Notes under the pieces: model-generated
What the model was told of the DNA's origin: nothing
The model's input: the letters and a program-made list of their open reading frames with translations, nothing else
The model's database searches: none
Source: an uncultured Ruminococcus sp.
GTDB lineage: Bacteria > Bacillota > Clostridia > Oscillospirales > Ruminococcaceae
Reading direction: 5' to 3'
Length of the DNA: 64,000 bases
Assembly (NCBI GenBank): GCA_937926145.1
Contig: CALANW010000118.1
Location: 23,768-87,767 of the forward strand
Made by a program: the position numbers and the translations under genes
Shown: in pieces, positions 52,485 to 60,371 of the stretch
How the letters are laid out: every line of letters starts with the position of its first letter
Numbering within the stretch: the stretch's first letter is position 1

Positions 52485-54233
52485 ATGTATATTGAAAAGA
52501 TCAACTCTCCAAGTGACGTTAAAAAGCTTGACCACGATGAAAGGATCGCTCTTGCCGCTGAAATGCGTGAGGCTCTTTTGAAGAGAGCAAGTATTCACGG
52601 CGGACACTTCGGCCCTAACTTCGGTATGGTTGAGGCTACTATCGCTCTCCACTACGTTTTCAACTCGCCCGAGGACAAGATCATCTTCGATGTTTCGCAC
52701 CAGAGCTACCCTCACAAGATGCTCACGGGCAGAAAGGACGCTTATCTTTACCCCGAAAAATATGACGATGTTTCGGGCTATACGAACCCAAACGAAAGCG
52801 AGCACGACTTCTTCGAGGTAGGTCACACCTCCACTTCGATAAGCCTTGCCTGCGGTACTGCAAAGGCTCGTGACCTCACGGGCGGCAAGGGCAACGTTAT
52901 CGCTGTTATCGGCGACGGCTCACTCAGCGGCGGCGAGGCTCTCGAGGGTCTTGACATGGCAGGCGAACTCAACACGAACCTTATCATCATCATCAACGAC
53001 AACGATATGTCCATTGCCGAGAACCACGGCGGACTTTACCGCAACCTCAAGGCTCTCCGCGAGGGCAACGGCAAGGCTGAAACCAACCTTTTCACTGCAA
53101 TGGGTCTTGACTATGTTTTCGTCAAGGACGGAAACGATATTGACGCGCTCATCAAGGCTTTTGAAAGCGTTAAGGACACGAAGAAAGCTGTTGCCGTTCA
53201 CATCGTAACGCAGAAGGGCAAGGGTTATGCTCCTGCCGAAAAGGACAAGGAAAACTGGCACTGGCACATGCCTTTCAACATTGAAACGGGCGAATGTACT
53301 TTCAGCTTTGACGGCGAAGATTACGGCGCAATGACCGCTGATTATCTCCTTGACAAGATGAAGAAAGACCCTGCCGTTGTTGCTCTCACAGCAGGCACTC
53401 CGACCGTTATGGGCTTCACAAAGGACAAGCGTGAACTCGCAGAAAAGCAGTTTGTCGATGTCGGCATCGCAGAAGAAAACGCAGTTGCAATGAGCTCCGC
53501 ACTCGCAAAGTTCGGCGCAAAGCCCGTTTTCGGCGTTTACAGTCCGTTCCTCCAGCGCACCTACGACCAGATCTCACATGATGTCTGCATCAACAGGAAC
53601 GCTGCAACATTTGTCGTTTTCTCTGCCTCCGTATGGGGTATGAATGACGTTACCCACCTTGGACTTTACGATATCCCGATGATATCGAATATCCCAGAGC
53701 TTGTTTACCTCGCACCGACCTGTGCAGAGGAATACTTTGCAATGCTCGACTGGGCAATTGAGCAGAACGAGCGTCCCGTTGCGATCCGTGTTCCCTGCAA
53801 CGGCGTTACCCACTCGGACAGAAAGTTCCCGACCGATTACAGCGCGCTTTCTTCCGAGGTCGTTGCAAAGGGCAGCAAGGCAGCTATCATCGCACTCGGC
53901 GACTTCTATCAGCTTGGTGAAGAAACTGCAGCTATCCTCAAAGAAAGCGGCATAAATGCAACTCTCGTTAACGCACGTTATGCAAGCGGAGTTGACGCAA
54001 AGCTTCTTGACGAGCTGAAAAAGGATCACTCGCTCGTTGTTACTCTCGAAGACGGCTCGCTTGAGGGCGGCTTCGGCGGCAAGGTAGCATCATACCTCGG
54101 TGATTCGGGTGTCAAGGTCAAGAATTTCGGCATCACGAAGTCGTTCTACGACCGCTACACCCCCGATGAACTTCTTGAAAAGCTTGGCGTTACACCTAAG
54201 AACATTGCGGAATACATCATTAACAATGCGTGA
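52485..54233 (+). CDS. 1-deoxy-D-xylulose-5-phosphate synthase-like thiamine enzyme
   Basis: The 582-residue protein has transketolase-type domains in DXS order: HFGPNFGMVEATIALHYVFN, DVSHQSYPHKMLTGRK, the TPP motif GDGSLSGGEALEGLDMAGEL...NDNDMSIAEN (about 143-178), and the pyrimidine-domain AEENAVAMSSALAKFG. It is about 40 residues shorter than typical DXS, and several DXS-invariant positions differ (for example GDGALTGG is GDGSLSGG). A MerR regulator controls it, unusual for housekeeping isoprenoid synthesis, so it may be a paralogue with another substrate. I give no symbol. Confidence 0.82.
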   Translation: MYIEKINSPSDVKKLDHDERIALAAEMREALLKRASIHGGHFGPNFGMVEATIALHYVFNSPEDKIIFDVSHQSYPHKMLTGRKDAYLYPEKYDDVSGYTNPNESEHDFFEVGHTSTSISLACGTAKARDLTGGKGNVIAVIGDGSLSGGEALEGLDMAGELNTNLIIIINDNDMSIAENHGGLYRNLKALREGNGKAETNLFTAMGLDYVFVKDGNDIDALIKAFESVKDTKKAVAVHIVTQKGKGYAPAEKDKENWHWHMPFNIETGECTFSFDGEDYGAMTADYLLDKMKKDPAVVALTAGTPTVMGFTKDKRELAEKQFVDVGIAEENAVAMSSALAKFGAKPVFGVYSPFLQRTYDQISHDVCINRNAATFVVFSASVWGMNDVTHLGLYDIPMISNIPELVYLAPTCAEEYFAMLDWAIEQNERPVAIRVPCNGVTHSDRKFPTDYSALSSEVVAKGSKAAIIALGDFYQLGEETAAILKESGINATLVNARYASGVDAKLLDELKKDHSLVVTLEDGSLEGGFGGKVASYLGDSGVKVKNFGITKSFYDRYTPDELLEKLGVTPKNIAEYIINNA

Positions 54234-54237
54234 TACG

Positions 54238-54666
54238 CATTGTTAAATTCGGAATTCGGAATGCGGAATTCGAAATTATTTTGCTCCGTAAATTTATGGC
54301 GAGAACCGATTTTCCGTAGGGGCGGATTCTATATCCGCCCGATAAACGCACGATTTTGTTCCGCAAAACGGAATGTAAAGGACGTTTTTCCAGTTCCGCG
54401 CCGCAAGGCGTTTATACAATAAAAACAACCCTGTTTCAATGGCTTTTAACCGATGAAACAGAGTTGTTTTGTTATGCGGTAAACCATACCGAAATATATG
54501 CACCGAAAAATCGCTGGCGCGATTCGGGACGGGCAACCCGTCCCCTACAGAAAATGCGCCCAAATATAGATTTTGCATCGGTCGGATATGGAATCCGACC
54601 CTACGATTTACGGCAATTTGCGGAGCAAAAATAATTCCGAATTCCGAATTCATAATTCCGAATTTA
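54238..54666. repeat. Composite intergenic repeat element E7
   Basis: Left end AATTCGGAATTCGGAATGCGG and right end ATTCCGAATTCCGAATTC are inverted. Inside: GTAGGGGCGGATTCTATATC, the terminator hairpin (54425-54467), CGGGACGGGCAACCCGTCCC, and CGGTCGGATATGGAATCCGA. Short frames here translate to NSEFGMRNS-like peptides that recur at each element and are not genes. Confidence 0.78.
54425..54467 (+). terminator. Repeat-borne terminator downstream of the DXS-like gene
   Basis: ACAACCCTGTTTCA (54425-54438) pairs with TGAAACAGAGTTGT (54454-54467) with one mismatch, followed by TTTGTT. Confidence 0.72.
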
Positions 54667-54669
54667 ATA

Positions 54670-55902
54670 TCAGTAGTCTATTATAAACACAAGAATCCTA
54701 TACTGCGAATAATAGTCTGTCCAGCTGACATTGAGTTTGACGTTCATCTCGGAACTTATGTCGGCTATCCTGCCTTTGAGGTAATCTCCCCCGCTGCTTG
54801 CGCTGTCCATCATCTGCCGAACGGTCGAAAGCATCATATTGTTCGTGCTGAACTTTACCGAAGCGGTGTGTTTGCCCTCGGATATTGCTTTTCGCAGGGC
54901 GTTTTCTATCGTCTGCTCGGTCGCTTCCTCGCTTTCGACATACAGTCCCTCTTTGATGAAGTAGTTCTCCGTTGTACCGTATGCTTTCGGCGGAGGCGAG
55001 ATTATCGTCCATATCGTGTGGTTGTTCTCTATGACCGAATCGGTGACGAGAAAATACTGATACATCACCATATCGGGATACATTTCGGCGATCATTCCGT
55101 CGGGTTTATCCCATGTCACATCGACGTGATACCAGTTTCCGTCGATCTTGACCATATTCCACATATGGGCGGTATCCGTTTCGCCAGTGACGATGATATT
55201 CTCTATCCCAGCTTTATTGCAGAGGTAGGAAAAGCTCTTCGCATAGCCTTCGCAGAGCGCCTTTCCCCTTACGAGCGCACCATAGATAGTGTTCGCATAG
55301 ACATCTTCTGAGTCGCTATCGCAATGGGTGATAAGGTAATCGTGGAAATATTTCAGCTTATCATAGGTCGTCATTTCGTCGGTGACACCGCTCATTATCT
55401 CATTTGCGGCTGCTTCCGCGGCTCGGTTCATATTGCTCATTTCCTCGCAGGAAAAGCGATAGGTGAACTCAACGGGAAAGTGCTGGGTTTCGGTATCGAA
55501 ATTGCCGACCTTTCTGTCTGAAACATTGCCGAAGCCCATTTGCTCAACTCCGATAAGATTCAGGATCTTTGTATAGGTCACGCCGTCCGATTCCATAGGC
55601 ACGGACGGTTCTTCGTTGCCAATAGCTTCAACGAGCGAATTATATATTTTCTTTTCATCGGAGGAAAGGAAATTCTGTCCGTACACCGTTTCCATATCCT
55701 CGGGAAAATAGATAAGGCTGTTGCGGACAACTGACGATGAATCTTCGATAAGTATCGAAGTTCCGCCCTCTATCATGTGATAGCTGCCGTTATAGGTCAT
55801 ATCCTCTGTCGGGTCTTTTTCCGAACCGCACGAGGAAAAAGCCATAGTTACCGTTATTGCCGCTGCGGCAGCTGCGCAGCGCTTCGGTATAAGTTTACGC
55901 AA
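54670..55902 (-). CDS. Transglutaminase-like lipoprotein, paralogue 1
   Basis: The 410-residue protein has a signal peptide and lipobox AFSSC (Cys25), an N-terminal region of about 150 residues, and a transglutaminase-core domain with Cys217 (KALCEGYAKSFSYLC), His246 (TAHMWNMV) and Asp261 (WYHVDVTWD). A C-terminal domain of about 100 residues follows. Papain-like transglutaminase-core proteins of bacteria act as proteases or crosslinkers; the substrate is unknown. It is the last of five tandem paralogues with the same layout, 43 bases after paralogue 2. Confidence 0.87.
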   Translation of the reverse strand: MRKLIPKRCAAAAAAITVTMAFSSCGSEKDPTEDMTYNGSYHMIEGGTSILIEDSSSVVRNSLIYFPEDMETVYGQNFLSSDEKKIYNSLVEAIGNEEPSVPMESDGVTYTKILNLIGVEQMGFGNVSDRKVGNFDTETQHFPVEFTYRFSCEEMSNMNRAAEAAANEIMSGVTDEMTTYDKLKYFHDYLITHCDSDSEDVYANTIYGALVRGKALCEGYAKSFSYLCNKAGIENIIVTGETDTAHMWNMVKIDGNWYHVDVTWDKPDGMIAEMYPDMVMYQYFLVTDSVIENNHTIWTIISPPPKAYGTTENYFIKEGLYVESEEATEQTIENALRKAISEGKHTASVKFSTNNMMLSTVRQMMDSASSGGDYLKGRIADISSEMNVKLNVSWTDYYSQYRILVFIIDY

Positions 55903-55945
55903 GGTGATTTACCTCCAAAGCCTTTCAAAACAATGGATAAAGGAT

Positions 55946-57466
55946 TCAGCTGTTATCATTGCTGAGATACTGAAGGAAAAGCTTTATAACTCTTGTCTTT
56001 GGGTCACTGTGATACTGTATAGAGTTCAGGTTGTATTTATTTTCCGCCGAATCGTAGGTGTTTTCATAGATGTCGATAGCGTGGCGCTGTTCGGGGTCGA
56101 AAAGATAGAAGATAACGTCCTCGAAAGTCGTATCGTCTGCACAGGCGAACTGGACTGCGGGTATTTTCGCCGCCGAAGCCTTTATGATCTCCTCTGCGAT
56201 AAGTGCTGCCGCATCGGGAACATCTCTCGCAATGAGGTTGTTATAAACGAAGTAGTTGTACTTTTCGGAAGTCGCCTTTGGGTAGTCGAACGGCTGGTCG
56301 TAAAGGACGTGATACTTGTTTATTATATCGTCCGTAACGCAGAAATAGTCGTATCTTATGTATGGGAATTCGGTGTTCGTTGCATTGCCCGAGGTTACGT
56401 CAACGTGATACCAGTTCCCGTCTATCTTGACCATATTCCACATATGCGGAGTTTCGTTGAAGTCGCCGAGGGTCGTAATGGTTTCGATGCCGACCTTTGA
56501 GCAGAGGTAGGAAAATGCTCTTGCATATCCTCCGCATACTGTCGATTTTTCGACGAGTGCACCGTAGATATCGCGGAGATTTTCGGCATTTTCGTTGTAT
56601 TCGACCTCGGAAGCGAGCTTATCGTAGAAAAACTTCACTATCTCATATTCCGACATTCCGTCCCAAAGCTCGGAGATGATCTTATCCGCAGCGGCATCGA
56701 CCTTTTTCTGCATATCATCGACCTGCTCGGAGGTGTAGAGGTAGGAAAGCTGCGCAGAAACGACATTTCCCGTGTTTGAAGCGCTTGTATAACGGATATT
56801 TACGTCAAGATCAAAGATGCTGTATTCAAAGTCATATATAAGCTGATAAAGTTCGACATATTCATCACCCGAGATCTTAACTCCGTCTGGGATATCGAAT
56901 CTGTCCTTATGCGCCTTGATCGCTGTGAGCATAGCGTCATAGGCGGCTTTTTTGTTGCTGTCGAGAGTGTTATAAGGATAAGCTTTTTTTATGGGCGAAC
57001 CCTTGACGAAGACATACTCCCCGTCTGCGCGCTTTACGGGCGCTGCCGTGATTACGGTTTCGGTCGTGACGAGCGTCGTTGTTTCAGAGGAAGTTACGGT
57101 CGTACCCGTTGTCGGGACGGTCGTAGCGGCAGGTGATGCGCTTTCCGAAAACACCGTCGTATCAGGTGCAGTCGTTACCGATGATACAGGTGAAAAGGAC
57201 GATCTTTCTTCCGATGTTTCGGGCGGAGCGGTCGTTGTTGCAAGCTCCGTGCTTTTCTCCGTTGTCGTCGTTGTTTCGGGAACGGATATCGAAATCGGCG
57301 GATTGGTTTCCGCTTCGATAACGGAAACTTCCTTTTCGGGCTCGGTCGTAATGGCAGAGGGAAGCGTATCTTCCCAGTCGGCATCACTGCCCCCTCCGCA
57401 GCCCGAAAGCATGAGCGCAGCCGCAAGCAGGGCGGCTATGAACGCGCTGACTTTATTTTTATTCAT
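55946..57466 (-). CDS. Transglutaminase-like lipoprotein, paralogue 2
   Basis: The 506-residue lipoprotein has lipobox LMLSGC (Cys23), then about 120 residues of Thr/Ser/Pro/Glu-rich linker typical of surface-exposed spacers, then the family N-terminal domain and the transglutaminase core with Cys311 (STVCGGYARAFSYLC), His341 (TPHMWNMV) and Asp356 (WYHVDVTSG). The linker is the longest among the five paralogues apart from that of paralogue 5, and would hold the catalytic domain away from the membrane. Function unknown. Confidence 0.87.
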   Translation of the reverse strand: MNKNKVSAFIAALLAAALMLSGCGGGSDADWEDTLPSAITTEPEKEVSVIEAETNPPISISVPETTTTTEKSTELATTTAPPETSEERSSFSPVSSVTTAPDTTVFSESASPAATTVPTTGTTVTSSETTTLVTTETVITAAPVKRADGEYVFVKGSPIKKAYPYNTLDSNKKAAYDAMLTAIKAHKDRFDIPDGVKISGDEYVELYQLIYDFEYSIFDLDVNIRYTSASNTGNVVSAQLSYLYTSEQVDDMQKKVDAAADKIISELWDGMSEYEIVKFFYDKLASEVEYNENAENLRDIYGALVEKSTVCGGYARAFSYLCSKVGIETITTLGDFNETPHMWNMVKIDGNWYHVDVTSGNATNTEFPYIRYDYFCVTDDIINKYHVLYDQPFDYPKATSEKYNYFVYNNLIARDVPDAAALIAEEIIKASAAKIPAVQFACADDTTFEDVIFYLFDPEQRHAIDIYENTYDSAENKYNLNSIQYHSDPKTRVIKLFLQYLSNDNS

Positions 57467-57594
57467 AATAAACCTACAGTCCTTCCCGGTTCTGGCGTAA
57501 AAAATTCACAATAGGGAGGAAAATCAGCCGTTTCGCACCGAATTTCGCCATAATGCGACGATATCGGAGCAAAATGCGGCATTTTCCGCTGATC

Positions 57595-58728
57595 TTAGAA
57601 TATCAATGATATATGGATCACATAAAGCGAACTGTTTTCAATATGGTGAGCCGAGCTTATTTTAAGCCCGTCATTTGCATTCAGTTCCTCGATGATCTCT
57701 TTTAGACCCTGCTGATCGTAAAGATACGAACAGACCTCGCTGAAAGCTTCTTCGTTATCGAAGCGTATCTCCGCTTCTCCGCTGCCGTTTCGGGCGGCTT
57801 CCTTTATCGAAGCTGAAAGTCCCGCAAGTCCGTCTGTATAATTATCGAAATAAAGTCCGCTTTTGACGAAATAATTTTCACTTCTGTCCGTACATGCCAC
57901 CGACGGAAGATACTCGGTGTCGGGGAAATGCGAGATGCCGTTTATCTCATCGTCCGATACGAGAAAATAGTCGTGCCGCAGAAATTTTTCGTTTTCATCT
58001 TTAAGGATAGGATCGTCCCATGTGCAGTCAACGTTGTACCACTCGCCATTGCAGACAGCCTTGTTCCAGAGGTGCGGTTCGCCGTTTTCGTTTGAGCCGC
58101 TTACAACGTAGTTTTCGATGCCTGCCGCTGTGCAGAGGTAAGAAAATGCGAACGCATAGCCTTCGCACATCGCCGAGCCATCAACGAGCGCGCCGTAAGC
58201 AGTGGCGGCGTTGTTTCCGTCCTCGGAGAAAGTGCAGGAAAGGACTATCGCATCGTGTATCGCAAGGAGCTTTTCATAATCGTCCGTATTCTGACCGAAG
58301 CCTGCGATAATTTTGCCTGCTTCAAGGTCGAGCGCAACGCGCATACGGTCGGTCTGCTCTTCGTCATAGCGATACATAAAATATAACATTCGCTGCCCGT
58401 CATCGCAGTAGAATCTGCTGTCGAGCCAGAAGATACGTTCCTGCTGGGTATAAAGAAGAGTGAAAAGCTTTCGCATTTCATCGCTGTCAAAGCCCTCGGG
58501 GAACGGAAATTCATTTTCGCGTCTGTTCACCGCTCCGATCATATCGGAATAGGTTTCCTTTTCCTTATCGTTAAGGGTATAAAAGACATAATCGAGCTGT
58601 TCCGCCGCAGCTTCGGTGCTATGACCGCTCTGCGGCTGCGAAACGCTCTCATCAACGGCTTTGCAGGACGTCAGCAGCAATGCCGCTGCCAACGTCACGG
58701 AAAAAGCCGCAAAAAAACCGATCTTCAT
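57595..58728 (-). CDS. Transglutaminase-like lipoprotein, paralogue 3
   Basis: The 377-residue lipoprotein is the shortest of the five: signal and lipobox ALLLTSC (Cys22), almost no linker, the family domain with QERIFWLDSRF (about 96-106), and the core with Cys188 (SAMCEGYAFAFSYLC), His219 (EPHLWNK) and Asp234 (WYNVDCTWDDP). Its ATG lies six bases after the stop of paralogue 4, so translation is probably coupled. The 128-base gap to paralogue 2 contains no recognised signal. Confidence 0.87.
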   Translation of the reverse strand: MKIGFFAAFSVTLAAALLLTSCKAVDESVSQPQSGHSTEAAAEQLDYVFYTLNDKEKETYSDMIGAVNRRENEFPFPEGFDSDEMRKLFTLLYTQQERIFWLDSRFYCDDGQRMLYFMYRYDEEQTDRMRVALDLEAGKIIAGFGQNTDDYEKLLAIHDAIVLSCTFSEDGNNAATAYGALVDGSAMCEGYAFAFSYLCTAAGIENYVVSGSNENGEPHLWNKAVCNGEWYNVDCTWDDPILKDENEKFLRHDYFLVSDDEINGISHFPDTEYLPSVACTDRSENYFVKSGLYFDNYTDGLAGLSASIKEAARNGSGEAEIRFDNEEAFSEVCSYLYDQQGLKEIIEELNANDGLKISSAHHIENSSLYVIHISLIF

Positions 58729-58734
58729 TCTTTA

Positions 58735-60126
58735 TCAATACTCAATAACGAGCTGGATAACACGGAGGCTCTCCTTGCTGCTGTCCTTGATCTTCTTGAT
58801 CTTGGAATTCACGCCCTTGAGCTCATCGCGGTAAGCGCTGTCATTCTTGAGCGCATCTTCGATCTCGTTATAGAGCGAGTCGGAGCTTACCATGATATGT
58901 GCAACTACAGTTCCCTCGGAAGCTGCCTTTTCGAGTTCAGCCTTGAGAGCCTTATCTGCATCGGCACGGTTATCGTAAACATAGCCGTTCTTTACGAAGT
59001 AGTTCTGAGCTGTTGCTGTTGCCTTTGGCGGTTCATAGTATGTTACCTTTTCGCCGCTCTTGAGGCTTACAGTGTTGATATTGAAGTGTGTCTTTTCGTT
59101 TATCCATTCATCGGGTACGAGGAAGAATGTATAACGGAGATAGTTTGTGATAGGAGTAGAAAGTATCGGATCGTCCCATGTTGCGTCGAGGTTATACCAT
59201 TCACCCTCAACCTTTACCTTGTTCCAAGCGTGGGAAGTTCCATTTTCGTTTGTGCCTGTGATGACCATGCAGTCGATGCCGACCTTATCGCAGAGGTACT
59301 GCATTGCCTTTGCATAGCCTGCGCACTGGATATTGCCCTGCTTTGAAGTGCCGCCCGAGAAAGCATTGTAAATAGTCTGATTGTAGTTGCCTGCTTCGTC
59401 GCTCTTTTCAAAGGTGGAATTGAGAACGAGGTAATCGTGGAAAACTTTGAGCTTATCGTATGTAGTTGACTTTGTGTTTGCTTCCTTTACGAGGCTGTCA
59501 ACAGTTGCATCGATCTCTTTCTGCATTGCAGCGATCTTGTCGGTATCTACTTCGTTATAATAAAGTCTGCCGACAACGGATCTGCCGTTGAGCCAGAAAA
59601 GCTGAGGTTCCTGGTTGTAAACAAGACCGAATACCTTTGTCCACTCAGCGCTGTCGAGGTTCTGTGCGCCGAAGATTCTTGTTGACATATTGGAAGCTGC
59701 GCCGAGGATAGCGTCATAGAGAGCCTTTTCGTTATCGGAAAGAGTGTTGTATGCGTATCTTGTAGAGCTGTCCACCGAGGTATCAACAACAGGAGCGGCC
59801 TTTGTTGTATTGAAGATGCTGTCTTCATCATTTGCTGTCGGAGCAGTTGTTACTGCAACGGTCACAGGCTCGCCCTGAGCATCGGTAACGACATTTCCGT
59901 CGCCGTCAAGAACGGTTTCCGTACCAGACGGTTCGGTATCTGCAGGTGCTGATGTTGTTTCGCCGTTTTCATCGGTCTGTACATCACCGTTCGGTGCTTG
60001 TGTGATAACATTTGTGACAAGCTCTTCGCTGTCGTCTGTCTTATTTCCGCAGCCTGCTGTTGTGAGTGTAAGTACAGATATCATAGCCAAAGCAGCGGCG
60101 ATAGTTTTGAGGTTTTTCTTCTTCAT
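58735..60126 (-). CDS. Transglutaminase-like lipoprotein, paralogue 4
   Basis: From the ATG at 60126 (behind AAAGGAA) the protein has 463 residues: lipobox LTTAGC (Cys26), an acidic Thr/Pro/Gly linker to about 115, NQEPQLFWLNGRS (about 171-183) and the core with Cys268 (NIQCAGYAKAMQYLC), His299 (TSHAWNK) and Asp314 (WYNLDATWDDP). It is closest to paralogue 5 in the CAGYA..MQYL motif. A MITE is inserted 17 bases upstream of its start, separating it from paralogue 5. Confidence 0.88.
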   Translation of the reverse strand: MKKKNLKTIAAALAMISVLTLTTAGCGNKTDDSEELVTNVITQAPNGDVQTDENGETTSAPADTEPSGTETVLDGDGNVVTDAQGEPVTVAVTTAPTANDEDSIFNTTKAAPVVDTSVDSSTRYAYNTLSDNEKALYDAILGAASNMSTRIFGAQNLDSAEWTKVFGLVYNQEPQLFWLNGRSVVGRLYYNEVDTDKIAAMQKEIDATVDSLVKEANTKSTTYDKLKVFHDYLVLNSTFEKSDEAGNYNQTIYNAFSGGTSKQGNIQCAGYAKAMQYLCDKVGIDCMVITGTNENGTSHAWNKVKVEGEWYNLDATWDDPILSTPITNYLRYTFFLVPDEWINEKTHFNINTVSLKSGEKVTYYEPPKATATAQNYFVKNGYVYDNRADADKALKAELEKAASEGTVVAHIMVSSDSLYNEIEDALKNDSAYRDELKGVNSKIKKIKDSSKESLRVIQLVIEY

Positions 60127-60143
60127 TTTTATTCCTTTCCTAA

Positions 60144-60307
60144 GGGGTTCTCTAAAAATCTCCCTCACGGCAAATTTTCTACGACTTTGCACATCTTCCG
60201 CGTTAGCGAAACTTGGAATACATCAAGTATTCACTACGTTTCGCTGCCTTGAAGCTGCGCAAAGTCCCGACGAAAATTTGCTCGTGTTCCGATTTTTAGA
60301 GAACCCC
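60144..60307. mobile_element. MITE of 164 bp with long inverted repeats
   Basis: GGGGTTCTCTAAAAATC at the left is exactly inverted at the right end, and the similarity continues through most of each half (AAATTTTCnnCG, ACTTTGC, CTTC). The trinucleotide TAA flanks both sides (60141-60143 and 60308-60310), a likely target duplication. It has no coding capacity. Ends and duplication suit a non-autonomous IS element, perhaps IS5-like, which is inference. Confidence 0.8.
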
Positions 60308-60323
60308 TAATCCAAAATCGTTA

Positions 60324-60364
60324 CGGGCAGAATCGGGGAAAAGCTCCCCGAAATATCCGCCCGC
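60324..60364 (-). terminator. GC-rich stem downstream of paralogue 5
   Basis: TCGGGGA/TCCCCGA with a short loop (60333-60351), extended by outer CGGGC/GCCCG pairing, just beyond the stop at 60372. The U tract is missing, so it may only slow transcription. Confidence 0.5.
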
Positions 60365-60371
60365 AAATAAA

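Noticed and set aside
54240..54653. Short frames with NSEFGMRNS-like peptides here and at 40204 and 49043
   Set aside because: These are translations of the repeated GAATTCGGAATGCGGAA ends of intergenic elements, not conserved genes.
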